Below are positions 1-5,909 of a stretch of DNA of 6,058 nucleotides, piece after piece; within the stretch, counting starts at the first letter, position 1; each line of letters opens with the position of its first letter. Origin of the DNA: Palsa-872 sp036495195 (GTDB lineage Bacteria; Chloroflexota; Dormibacteria; Dormibacterales; Dormibacteraceae). The stretch covers positions 1-6,058 of the forward strand of contig DASXNH010000236.1 in the NCBI GenBank assembly GCA_036495195.1. The letters are read 5' to 3'. A program made the position numbers and the translations under genes. The notes under the pieces are model-generated. The model was not told the origin of the DNA, did not search any database, and worked only from the letters and a program-made list of their open reading frames with translations.

Positions 1-468
1 CATGTCGAGGATCGTGTCGCGCTCGCGGAAGCAGTACATGAGCATCGACATCGCGCCCAGCTCGAGGCCGCTGGTGCCCATCCACACGAGATGAGAGGAG
101 AGGCGGGTCAGCTCGGACATGATCACGCGCAGGACCTGCGCCCGCGGGGGCACCTCGACGCCCATCAGCTTTTCGACCGCCAGCGCGTATGCGAGGTTGT
201 TGATGGGAGGAGAAAGGTAGTCGTGGCGATCGGTGACCACCACGCCTTGCTGCCAACGCAGCGCCTCCATCTGCTTCTCGATTCCCGTATGCAGGTAGCC
301 GATCACCGGCTTGATGCGGCGGATCTGCTCGCCGTCGAGGTCGACGATCAGGCGCAGCACCCCGTGCGTCGACGGGTGGTGCGGGCCGAAGTTGACGGTG
401 AGGATCTCTCCGCCGAACGCGCCTGTCTCACCGGTCTTGGTGATCGTCACGCCCTGGGCGGTGCTCAT
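1..468 (-). CDS. nuoD: NADH-quinone oxidoreductase subunit D, N-terminal part (cut by window edge)
   Basis: This is the 49-kDa-type subunit of respiratory complex I. It sits in the peripheral arm and forms most of the quinone-reduction site together with NuoB. Only the first 156 residues are present; the family is usually about 370-420 long, so the gene continues past base 1. Visible family motifs are FGPHHPSTHGVLRL (residues 27-40), GYLHTGIEK (57-65) and TDRHDYLSP (79-87). His35 and Tyr84 are 49 residues apart, the same spacing as the quinone-site His and Tyr of the Thermus subunit (His38/Tyr87), so the site looks intact. The ATG at 468 overlaps the nuoC stop by one base (TGATG) and is preceded by a strong GGAGGA. 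It is a separate gene, not a NuoCD fusion. Identification is secure. Confidence 0.97.
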   Translation of the reverse strand, partial: MSTAQGVTITKTGETGAFGGEILTVNFGPHHPSTHGVLRLIVDLDGEQIRRIKPVIGYLHTGIEKQMEALRWQQGVVVTDRHDYLSPPINNLAYALAVEKLMGVEVPPRAQVLRVIMSELTRLSSHLVWMGTSGLELGAMSMLMYCFRERDTILDM

Positions 469-953
469 CAAGCGTCCTCCGGGGCGGTCTGCCACTTCTC
501 GTGCTCCTGCGAGAACTCGACAGTCTCGCCGCCGACCGGGTAGTCGCGCCGCAGCGGGTGGCCCACCCAGTCGTCGGGCATGAGGATGCGGGTCAGGTCG
601 GGGTGGTTGTTGAAGACGATGCCGAAGAGGTCGTAGGTCTCGCGCTCGTCCCAGTTGGCGGGCGGATACATGTCCTGGACGGAATCGATCTTCGGCGGAT
701 CGCCGTCGACGAAGGCGCGGACTCGCAGCTGCTCCTTCGAATCCAGGTTGCGCAGCTGATAGACGATCTCGAATCGCTTCGGATGATCACCAGAAGGGTC
801 GGCGAGGTGGTCGACGCAGGTCATGAAGGTGAGCAGCCGGTAGCCTTCGGACCGCAAGCCCGCCAGCGCGTCCCGAACGCTCTCGGACGGCACAGTTATC
901 CAGGCATCGCCGGCGCTGACGCCGCGCTCGATGATCAGGGTGTCCGCGATCAC
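468..953 (-). CDS. nuoC: NADH-quinone oxidoreductase subunit C (30-kDa type)
   Basis: NuoC is a structural subunit of the peripheral arm of complex I that packs against NuoD and NuoB. The product is 161 residues, within the usual range for the unfused bacterial form. The C-terminal family signature is complete: WDERETYDLFG at residues 101-111, HPDLTRIL at 117-124, a DW pair at 128-129 and GHPLRRDYP at 131-139. The start is a GTG at 953 that overlaps the nuoB stop by four bases (GTGA), with no clear Shine-Dalgarno, so translation probably relies on coupling to nuoB. The stop overlaps the nuoD ATG by one base. Neighbours and order (nuoA-B-C-D) are those of a standard nuo operon. Confidence 0.97.
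   Translation of the reverse strand: MIADTLIIERGVSAGDAWITVPSESVRDALAGLRSEGYRLLTFMTCVDHLADPSGDHPKRFEIVYQLRNLDSKEQLRVRAFVDGDPPKIDSVQDMYPPANWDERETYDLFGIVFNNHPDLTRILMPDDWVGHPLRRDYPVGGETVEFSQEHEKWQTAPEDA
475..480 (-). promoter_or_regulatory. Shine-Dalgarno site of nuoD
   Basis: On the minus strand the sequence reads GGAGGACGCTTGATG, a near-consensus Shine-Dalgarno GGAGGA with six bases before the ATG at 468. It lies inside the last codons of nuoC. It is the only strong ribosome binding site I see among the eight gene starts in the window, and it fixes the nuoD start. Confidence 0.75.
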
Positions 954-1423
954 TGGCGAGGTTTGATTCCCTGGGCCTTGATGCGCTCCTGCAGGATCAT
1001 CAGGGCGTTGAGCAGGTCCTCAGGCCGAGGAGGGCAGCCGGGGATGTAGACGTCGACGGGCACGATCTTGTCCACGCCCTGGAGCAGCGCGTAGTTGTTG
1101 AACACGCCCCCGGTCGACGCGCAGGCGCCCATCGAGACGACCCACTTGGGCTCGGGCATCTGGTCGTAGACCGTGCGCAGCACCGGCGCCATCTTTTGCG
1201 ATACGCGACCCGAGACGATCATGAGGTCCGACTGTCGCGGAGAGGCGCGCATCGCCTCCGATCCAAAGCGTGCAATGTCGACGCCGGCGGTGGCCGTGGC
1301 GATCATCTCGATCGCGCAGCACGCAAGTCCGAACTGGGCCGGCCAGACGGAGTTCCCACGTCCCCATCCGACGACCTTGCCGAGCGTCGTCGTCAAGACG
1401 TTCTGTCCCAGGGGGTCGAGCAT
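950..1423 (-). CDS. nuoB: NADH-quinone oxidoreductase subunit B (PSST type, N2 cluster)
   Basis: NuoB carries iron-sulfur cluster N2, the last electron carrier before quinone in complex I. The product is 157 residues from the ATG at 1423, a normal length. The four N2 ligands are present: the Cys35-Cys36 tandem in FGLACCAIEM, Cys101 in SMGACASTGG and Cys130 in YIPGCPPRPE. The spacing of 66 and then 29 residues matches the Thermus subunit. The open frame continues upstream through nuoA, but the extra residues there are just nuoA read in another frame. I chose the ATG five bases after the nuoA stop. A TTG at 1438, which would overlap nuoA and add five residues, is a less likely alternative. The Shine-Dalgarno is weak (AGAAGAG directly before the ATG). 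The stop overlaps the nuoC start. Confidence 0.97.
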   Translation of the reverse strand: MLDPLGQNVLTTTLGKVVGWGRGNSVWPAQFGLACCAIEMIATATAGVDIARFGSEAMRASPRQSDLMIVSGRVSQKMAPVLRTVYDQMPEPKWVVSMGACASTGGVFNNYALLQGVDKIVPVDVYIPGCPPRPEDLLNALMILQERIKAQGIKPRQ

Positions 1424-1428
1424 CTCTT

Positions 1429-1785
1429 CTATTCCCAATCGAGGCCCCCCTTGCGCCAGATGTGAGCGAGGGCGATGAGAAGGATGCTCATGAACACGAG
1501 CATCTCGATCAGGCCGAACCATTTGAGCTGCCGCATGATCACCGCCCACGGGTAGAAGAAGACAGCCTCGACGTCGAAGATGATGAAGAGCATCGCCGTG
1601 AGGTAGAAGCGCACCGAGAGCCGCCTGTGAGCGGGTGTGTCGGTGACGATGCCGGACTCGTATGGGGCGAATTTCGATTTGTGGGGCTTGTTGGGTCCCA
1701 GCACGAAGCTGAGGGTCACCAATGCGCCAATCAAACCGAGAACTATCAGTACGAAGATCAGGAGCGGGATATAGCTCTCGAGCAA
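1429..1785 (-). CDS. nuoA: NADH-quinone oxidoreductase subunit A (ND3 type)
   Basis: NuoA is a small membrane subunit of complex I whose first loop lies close to the quinone entry region. The product is 118 residues with three hydrophobic helices at about 5-29, 58-82 and 90-110. The loop motif PYESG (residues 41-45) has Ser where mitochondrial ND3 has the active/deactive-switch Cys. The second helix carries the conserved FDVEAVFFYPW (70-80). The start must be the TTG at 1785: an in-frame TGA lies six codons upstream, and no ATG or GTG occurs before the first helix. A weak GGA precedes it (CGGAAACTTG). This is the first gene of the nuo operon, with nuoB five bases downstream. Confidence 0.95.
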   Translation of the reverse strand: MLESYIPLLIFVLIVLGLIGALVTLSFVLGPNKPHKSKFAPYESGIVTDTPAHRRLSVRFYLTAMLFIIFDVEAVFFYPWAVIMRQLKWFGLIEMLVFMSILLIALAHIWRKGGLDWE

Positions 1786-1865
1786 GTTTCCGTAGCGGCC
1801 TCAGTCAACGGGGGCTTTGGGGAACGAGGATTAATTCTATTCGGGTGTTGAGAAAGGCCGTTGAC
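1786..1865 (-). promoter_or_regulatory. Probable nuo operon promoter region
   Basis: These 80 bases between the kelch lipoprotein stop and the nuoA TTG are the only noncoding gap upstream of the nuo genes on their strand. They contain the most AT-rich stretch nearby: on the minus strand, TAGAAT followed by TAAT around 1839-1831, a plausible -10 hexamer. I find no good -35 at 16-18 bases (the hexamer there reads AACGGC), so the promoter is inferred from position and composition only. Read-through from the osmC-kelch genes upstream is an alternative, since no hairpin-plus-T terminator is visible. Confidence 0.35.
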
Positions 1866-1866
1866 T
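1803..1866. repeat. 9-bp perfect inverted repeat bracketing the nuo upstream region
   Basis: AGTCAACGG at 1803-1811 and its exact reverse complement CCGTTGACT at 1858-1866 flank 46 bases that include the AT-rich putative -10. With one mismatch the arms extend to 11 bases (1801-1811 and 1858-1868). The right arm includes the stop codon of the kelch gene. The spacing is too long for a terminator hairpin. It could be a paired operator or looping site, or chance. Confidence 0.5.
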
Positions 1867-2759
1867 CAAGCCGGCAGGCCTCCGAGCTCAGACCACGTCA
1901 CACCATTCCAGCCCCACGTGGTCACCGGGTCGGCGCTGCCGGATGGAAAGCCTCCGGCGAGCACCACCAATGAGCGACCCGCGTCGTACGTCAGCCCGTA
2001 TCCGTCCCTCGGCGGAGGTGAAGCCGCCGGCGTGAGTCGCGTCCAGTTGCTGCCGTTCCAGGTCCACGTGTCCATCGAAATGTCGGCCGTCGATGCCGAA
2101 TGCTTGACGGCATCGACGAACACGACAACCTTGCGAGCGGCGTCGAAGACCATCGACTCGGGGAAGGTCGTGGCGTCGTCGAGCCCCGGCGGAGTCCTGG
2201 TTGGATGTCGCTTGGTCCAGTTGGCTCCGTCCCACGTCCACGTGTCGCTCAACTTGCCGAAGCCGCCATACAGGACCGCGTTTCCGCGCGCCGCGTCGAA
2301 CGCAAGTCGCGCGAACTGGCGCGCCGGCGGCGAGGTGGCCGGTGCTTGCTCGGCCCAATCCGTTCCGTTCCATACCCACGTGTCGTTTAGCTCTCTGCCA
2401 TCAAAGCCGCCGAACATCAATATCAAATGACGGACCGGGTCGTAGGTCACAGCCGCACCTGTCCGCGCGGACGGGCTGTGGGCCGGGCAGGCCGCGTGCC
2501 AGGCGCCGTTCCACAACCACGTGTCGCCGCGATACTCGCCGGTCTTGTCACCTCCGAAAAGCAGCACGACGTGGTGTGGGGGATCGTCGGCGAGTGCCGC
2601 GCCGGCGCGGGTTGAGGGCATGGCAATCGAGTCTTTTCGAGTCCACTGGTAGCGGTCCCAGGCCCACGTGTCGTTGCTGATGGTCGCGCCGAGCCCGCCG
2701 AAGAGGAGAACCTGGGACCGGGTCGAGTCGTACGCGATGTTCGTCGCGCGCGGCCACAG
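1866..2759 (-). repeat. Six in-gene repeats encoding kelch blades
   Basis: Blades start near residues 67, 114, 161, 209, 266 and 313 of the lipoprotein, mostly 47-48 residues apart; blade 4 is longer, about 57. Five of them share the identical 9-mer CCACGTGTC on the plus strand at 2064, 2238, 2376, 2517 and 2664, which is the Asp-Thr-Trp codon run. A variant, CCACGTGGT, lies at 1914. Blade 5 has lost the FGG motif (VVVFVDA), and blade 6 has AGG with TTWGW. Six repeats would close a six-bladed propeller. Confidence 0.85.
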
Positions 2760-2957
2760 CGGAGCGCTCACCAGGCTCGAAGAGACGGGGCACGGAGTGG
2801 CGGTAGGGGAGGCGGGAGCGGACGGGGTCGGTGATTCGAGCGGGGTCGCGATGGGTGATGGGGTTGGGGTGGGAGTGGGCGTACTTGAGGCGAGGGGCTG
2901 GTTGTTGCCGCACGCTGCGCACAGGAGAAGGACGCCGACGAGCCCCAGTCGCTTCAG
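1866..2957 (-). CDS. Secreted lipoprotein with six kelch-like repeats
   Basis: The function is not known. The architecture indicates an exported, membrane-anchored beta-propeller, probably a binding or scaffold protein. From the chosen start the 363-residue product begins with a lipoprotein signal (MKRLGLVGVLLLCAAC, Cys16 as the likely lipidated residue). A Pro/Thr/Ser linker (about 22-57, TPTPTPTPSP) follows, then six kelch-type repeats from residue 67 to the end. The blades share YD...R...VLLFGG then DTWxWNGxxW. The lipobox is atypical, with Cys rather than Leu at -3. No ATG, GTG or TTG lies near the signal peptide. A CTG at 2957 overlaps the osmC stop as CTGA and gives exactly the expected n-region, so I take it as the start. 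The frame is open up to 3125 inside osmC, but using that would bury the signal peptide. It is probably cotranscribed with osmC. Confidence 0.8.
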   Translation of the reverse strand: MKRLGLVGVLLLCAACGNNQPLASSTPTPTPTPSPIATPLESPTPSAPASPTATPCPVSSSLVSAPLWPRATNIAYDSTRSQVLLFGGLGATISNDTWAWDRYQWTRKDSIAMPSTRAGAALADDPPHHVVLLFGGDKTGEYRGDTWLWNGAWHAACPAHSPSARTGAAVTYDPVRHLILMFGGFDGRELNDTWVWNGTDWAEQAPATSPPARQFARLAFDAARGNAVLYGGFGKLSDTWTWDGANWTKRHPTRTPPGLDDATTFPESMVFDAARKVVVFVDAVKHSASTADISMDTWTWNGSNWTRLTPAASPPPRDGYGLTYDAGRSLVVLAGGFPSGSADPVTTWGWNGVTWSELGGLPA

Positions 2958-3370
2958 AGGTTCTTTCGCTTGTGCTCGATGGTGACCCCGTGGCTCAGGG
3001 TCGCGTGGATGGGGCAATAGCGGTTGCAGGCGAGGTCGATGGCTTCGTCCACCATCTTCTTGTCGAAGTCCCCCGACCACCCGGTGACGAAGGTGATGTC
3101 GATCTTGGTGAAGGCGCGCGGCCACTCCTTCTCCTGCTCGCCCTCCACCCTGACCTCCAGCGACGCGAGCGGCTGCTTGAACTTCTTCAGCAGGAGGACG
3201 ACGTTGAGCCCCGTGCAGCTGCCGAGGGCGCCCAGAAGCATCTCGGTGGGTCGCATGGCGGCGTCGTCGCCGAAGATCGGCGGCTCGTCGATGCTGGCGG
3301 TGTGCCCGGATGCGGACTCGATATCGAACTTGACCTTGGTACCGGTCCAGCGGGCGGTTGCGTTCGCCAT
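2954..3370 (-). CDS. OsmC family protein (YhfA-like), probable thiol-dependent peroxidase type
   Basis: OsmC-family proteins reduce organic hydroperoxides with a pair of cysteines; YhfA-like members have the same fold but a less certain substrate. The product is 138 residues, the normal length. Cys52 in LLGALGSCTGLNVV and Cys119 in NRYCPIHATL are the two family cysteines, each in its usual context. Arg40-Pro41-Thr42-Glu43 before the first corresponds to the conserved PxE(L/M)LL helix start. I chose the ATG at 3370; the open frame extends to 3673, but that extension runs antisense through dedA and lacks family similarity. There is no Shine-Dalgarno upstream (TCTAAACAGATG), so the mRNA may be leaderless. 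The stop overlaps the CTG start of the lipoprotein gene. The gene is divergent from dedA. Confidence 0.92.
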   Translation of the reverse strand: MANATARWTGTKVKFDIESASGHTASIDEPPIFGDDAAMRPTEMLLGALGSCTGLNVVLLLKKFKQPLASLEVRVEGEQEKEWPRAFTKIDITFVTGWSGDFDKKMVDEAIDLACNRYCPIHATLSHGVTIEHKRKNL

Positions 3371-3403
3371 CTGTTTAGACGATAGCCGTATCTTGGCCAG
3401 CGG
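3371..3403. promoter_or_regulatory. 33-bp divergent intergenic region, osmC / dedA
   Basis: Both genes must start transcription in or very near these 33 bases unless promoters lie inside the opposite gene. Each direction has a -10-like hexamer close to the start codon: TATCTT at 3389-3394 on the plus strand, nine bases before the dedA ATG, and TATCGT at 3384-3379 on the minus strand, eight bases before the osmC ATG. Neither gene has a Shine-Dalgarno. This fits leaderless transcription in both directions. No good -35 elements are visible, so this is tentative. Confidence 0.35.
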
Positions 3404-4162
3404 ATGAGCAAGACAGCCGACCCGGACGGCGTCTTCGGCCTGTCGGCACGATGGCGCGTCGCCGGCGGCGTCGTGCTGCTGATCGTCGTCATCGTGGTGA
3501 TGTGGCTGTTGATCGAGCACGATGCATCGGGCGAGCTGCCAGGTGCAGACCGCTCGATTGGAGAAATCCTGCGGGGGGAGGGCTACCTGGTCGGGTTCGC
3601 TCTCATCTACATAGAGGAGTCCGGACCGCCGCTGTTCATTCCCGGGGATGCCTTCCTTCTTTATGTGGGGCATCGGCTACCGCACAACTTCCCGGTCCTG
3701 TTTGCCGCCTGGCTTGGATTTACGCTGGCGGTCACGCTCGGCGCCACCAACCTCTATCTGCTGTCGCGCCGGTATGGCCGGAGGCTGCTGGAGCACCGCT
3801 TCGCGCGGTTCCTCGAGCTGACCCCCAGTCGCCTGGATCGCGCCGAGGCATGGTTTGCGAGGTGGGGAGCCTGGACTCTGATCTTCGGCCGCCATATCCC
3901 TGGATTTCGAGTGCCGCTCACCGTGGCCGCCGGCATTCTCAAGCTTCGCTATCGCATCTTCGCCATCAGCGTGGCGATATCCAGCGCGGCGTGGGCGGGG
4001 GTGTTTCTGTTGCTCGGTGTGCTGTTCGGCGACAGCCTGGAGCGTTCGATCCGGTCGAGCCCGTTCGTCTGGGGCGGTGCGGCGGCAATGGTCGTCGTGG
4101 TGGTTGTCGGCGTCGCGTTGCTTCGATCGCGGCGCGAGAGGTCAGGCGAGGGGCGGTCCTAA
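3404..4162 (+). CDS. DedA family membrane protein (SNARE-associated / VTT domain)
   Basis: This is an integral membrane protein of the DedA superfamily, whose members act in membrane homeostasis, including lipid-carrier flipping and proton-dependent stress resistance; the exact substrate cannot be read from sequence. The product is 252 residues, normal for the family. Hydrophobic segments lie at about 20-37, 61-70, 78-89, 97-120, 155-175, 185-208 and 221-239. Family motifs are EESGPPLFIPGDAFLLYVG (71-89), with the acidic residues of the re-entrant loop, and GRHIPGFRVPLTVAAG (162-177). Arg163 and Arg169 have the six-residue spacing of the functionally essential arginines of E. coli DedA proteins. 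The tail is short, basic and cytoplasmic in type. The ATG at 3404 is chosen because it is the first start, although no Shine-Dalgarno precedes it. The methyltransferase gene follows after 9 bases. Confidence 0.92.
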   Translation: MSKTADPDGVFGLSARWRVAGGVVLLIVVIVVMWLLIEHDASGELPGADRSIGEILRGEGYLVGFALIYIEESGPPLFIPGDAFLLYVGHRLPHNFPVLFAAWLGFTLAVTLGATNLYLLSRRYGRRLLEHRFARFLELTPSRLDRAEAWFARWGAWTLIFGRHIPGFRVPLTVAAGILKLRYRIFAISVAISSAAWAGVFLLLGVLFGDSLERSIRSSPFVWGGAAAMVVVVVVGVALLRSRRERSGEGRS

Positions 4163-4171
4163 ACTCAGCGC

Positions 4172-4930
4172 GTGCCTGAAGACGTACGCGCGCGTTTCGC
4201 TCCGGTCGCGGCGAACTATGCGAAAGCCACATTCCATACGTCGATGGAACGCCTGCGGGAGGTTTTGGACCTGGCGCAGCCAAAGCCGGGTGACCTGGCC
4301 CTCGACGTCGCGACCGGCACCGGCAACACTGCCCTGGCCCTGGCGCCGTTCGTCCGGCACGTCGTCGGGCTTGACCTGACCCGAGAGATGCTGGCGCATG
4401 CTCGCCGCCTCACCGCGGAGCGCAGCGTCGCCAACGCTGAGTGGGTGCTGGGGGACGCGTCGAGTCTGCCGTTCGCGGACGAATCGATCGATCTGTACAC
4501 GGTCAGAGCAGCACCCCATCACTTCACGGATTTCGATGGTTTCCTTCGCGAGGCGTTGCGCGTGCTCAGGCCGGGGGCGGCGGCGGCGTTCGTCGATTGC
4601 GCTGCGCCACCTGCCGCACGCGACGTCCTGCACGAGGTTGAGATGCGCCGGGACCCATCGCACGTGCGCTCGCTCACGGTTGCCGAGTGGACCGAGAGGG
4701 TCGAGCGGGCGGGCTTCGTGGTCGAGGTGGCGTCGAGCCGTGAGATGGACTGGGACTTCGAGGACTGGATGGGCAACATGGCCGTGGAGCCGGCGCTGGC
4801 CGCGGAGCTGGCGGGACTGATCGAGTCCGCGGAGGGGGAGGCGCGAAGCCAGCTGCACCCGGAGCGCCGCGAGGGCAAGCTGTGGCACGCGTACTGGCAC
4901 TGTCTGATCCGCGCCCGCAAGCCCGCATGA
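4172..4930 (+). CDS. Class I SAM-dependent methyltransferase (Methyltransf_11 type)
   Basis: This enzyme is predicted to transfer a methyl group from S-adenosylmethionine; the acceptor is unknown. The 252-residue product has the Rossmann-type order of motifs: LDVATGTGNTALALA (44-58, SAM-binding glycine loop), the acidic end of strand 2 in VVGLDLT (64-70), GDASSLPF (94-101), the VRAAPHHF loop (111-118) and LREALRVLRPG (125-135). The N-terminal FAPVAANYAKATFHT segment is typical of the UbiE/YcgJ-like group, which acts on small molecules or lipids. The start is a GTG at 4172, 9 bases after the dedA stop, with no convincing Shine-Dalgarno; a downstream ATG at 4243 would remove the conserved N-terminal helix. 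The stop overlaps the trmI start as ATGA, so the two methyltransferases are probably translated together. Confidence 0.88.
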   Translation: MPEDVRARFAPVAANYAKATFHTSMERLREVLDLAQPKPGDLALDVATGTGNTALALAPFVRHVVGLDLTREMLAHARRLTAERSVANAEWVLGDASSLPFADESIDLYTVRAAPHHFTDFDGFLREALRVLRPGAAAAFVDCAAPPAARDVLHEVEMRRDPSHVRSLTVAEWTERVERAGFVVEVASSREMDWDFEDWMGNMAVEPALAAELAGLIESAEGEARSQLHPERREGKLWHAYWHCLIRARKPA

Positions 4931-5742
4931 CGGGATTCGCCGACGGTGACCTGGTGCTGCTCGTCGACAAGGTGGGCAGGAAACATCGGGTGCGGCTCAA
5001 GACCGGGGCGCGTCACTCGCTCCATTCGGGCGCCATCGAGCACGACGCGATAATCGGGCGCCCGGAGGGCATCGTGGTCACCACCCAGCTGGGCGCGCGA
5101 CTGCTGGCGGTGCGGCCGACGTTCGCGGAGCAGGTGACCGGGCGCGTGCGGCAGGCGCAGCCGATCTACCCGAAAGATCTTGGGGCCATCTTGATCAGCG
5201 CCGACCTGCACCCCGGCGCGCGGGTTTTGGAGGCGGGGACCGGGACCGGGGCGCTGACGCTGGCGGCGTGGCGGGCGGTGGGACCGAGCGGCCTGATCGT
5301 CTCGTACGAGCAGCGGGAGGAGTTCCTTGAGGCGGCCACGCGTGCGATCACCGACACGTTGGGCTCGCTGCCGCCGAACCTGCTTCTCAAGCTGGGCGAC
5401 GTCTACCTGGGAGTTGACGAACGCGACATGGACCGCGTCCTGCTCGACCTGCCCGAGCCCTGGCAGGCGATCCCATCGGTGGTCAGCGCTCTACGGCCAG
5501 GGGGGATCGTGTTCGCCCATTGCCCGAACGTGAGCCAGGTGCAGCGCTTCTTCGAGGGCCTGCGAGAGGCGCGGGGCTTCGGGATGCTCGAGGTGTACGA
5601 GCTGCTGCAGAGGGGATGGACGGTGCGGGGCAGGAGCCTGAGACCGTCCCACCGGATGGTCGCCCACAGCGGCTTCCTATGCTTCGCCCGCCGCATCGAC
5701 GAAGGAGAGCTGTTCGAACCAGAGGGAGAAGGCTTCCGCTAG
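4927..5742 (+). CDS. trmI: tRNA (adenine(58)-N1)-methyltransferase TrmI
   Basis: TrmI makes m1A at position 58 in the T-loop of tRNAs, working as a homotetramer in the cytoplasm. The 271-residue product has the usual length. An N-terminal beta domain (1-70, starting FADGDLVLLVD) is followed by the linker motif PIYPKDLG (79-86), SAM motif I VLEAGTGTGALT (100-111), YEQR (127-130, the ribose-binding acidic residue) and the signature DLPEPW (174-179), whose Asp174 is the likely catalytic residue. The C-terminal HRMVAHSGFL (242-251) is also characteristic. The ATG at 4927 overlaps the upstream stop (ATGA). The frame is open a further 15 codons upstream, but those residues lie inside the methyltransferase gene and do not fit the family. 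The TAG stop at 5740-5742 lies in CCGCTAGA, a sequence shared with the repeat array that follows. Confidence 0.94.
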   Translation: MTGFADGDLVLLVDKVGRKHRVRLKTGARHSLHSGAIEHDAIIGRPEGIVVTTQLGARLLAVRPTFAEQVTGRVRQAQPIYPKDLGAILISADLHPGARVLEAGTGTGALTLAAWRAVGPSGLIVSYEQREEFLEAATRAITDTLGSLPPNLLLKLGDVYLGVDERDMDRVLLDLPEPWQAIPSVVSALRPGGIVFAHCPNVSQVQRFFEGLREARGFGMLEVYELLQRGWTVRGRSLRPSHRMVAHSGFLCFARRIDEGELFEPEGEGFR

Positions 5743-5773
5743 AAAGCGTCCGGAGGGGCGGGCACAAAATTGT

Positions 5774-5794
5774 CCTCCCCGCTAGACGGGGAGG
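5774..5794. repeat. Hairpin with CTAGA loop, copy 1
   Basis: CCTCCCCG (5774-5781) and CGGGGAGG (5787-5794) form a perfect 8-bp stem with loop CTAGA. It begins 32 bases after the trmI stop, so it could act as a transcript 3' end or stabiliser, although no T-run follows. Confidence 0.8.
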
Positions 5795-5795
5795 T

Positions 5796-5810
5796 GGCGG
5801 CGAAGCCGCC
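5796..5810. repeat. Type A hairpin (GGCGGC-GAA-GCCGCC), copy 1
   Basis: A perfect 6-bp GC-only stem with GAA loop, one base after the CTAGA hairpin. The identical sequence recurs at 5910-5924. Confidence 0.8.
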
Positions 5811-5854
5811 GGAGGGGAGATCGACCTGAGTGGGCGAACAGCCGCCGGGGAGGT

Positions 5855-5869
5855 GGCCGCGAAGCGGCC
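5855..5869. repeat. Type B hairpin (GGCCGC-GAA-GCGGCC), copy 1
   Basis: A perfect 6-bp stem with the same GAA loop as type A, but with the fourth base pair swapped from G-C to C-G. The identical sequence recurs at 6028-6042. Confidence 0.8.
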
Positions 5870-5887
5870 GGAGGGCTCAATAAATTG

Positions 5888-5908
5888 CCTCCCCGCTAGA
5901 CGGGGAGG
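5888..5908. repeat. Hairpin with CTAGA loop, copy 2
   Basis: Exact copy of the 5774-5794 hairpin, 114 bases downstream. It opens the second higher-order unit. Confidence 0.8.
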
Positions 5909-5909
5909 T

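Noticed and set aside
501..1049. Plus-strand open frames opposite nuoC/nuoB (501-1049) and nuoB/nuoA (1270-1851).
   Set aside because: Antisense shadows of nuo genes whose identity is certain; the translations show no recognisable domain.
1786..1865. Rho-independent terminator after the kelch gene.
   Set aside because: The only inverted repeat has a 46-base gap and no T-tract follows, so it does not form a terminator hairpin.
1861..2430. Plus-strand 189-codon open frame opposite the kelch gene, with repeated HVHVS segments.
   Set aside because: The repetition is the reverse complement of the kelch repeats; the minus-strand frame has a signal peptide and proper blades.
1914..2672. Recurrent CACGTG palindromes (E-box-like) at regular spacing.
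   Set aside because: They are the Asp-Thr-Trp codons of successive kelch blades, so protein repetition explains them without a DNA-binding role.
2958..3125. Upstream extension of the kelch frame into osmC.
   Set aside because: It would place 56 Arg/His-rich residues, an osmC frame shadow, before a lipoprotein signal peptide.
3371..3673. Upstream extension of the osmC frame through dedA.
   Set aside because: It is antisense to the conserved dedA coding sequence, and the OsmC family begins at the ATG at 3370.
4142..4900. Minus-strand 252-codon open frame opposite the methyltransferase gene.
   Set aside because: It is an antisense shadow caused by high GC at third positions. It has no family motifs, while the plus strand has complete methyltransferase motifs.
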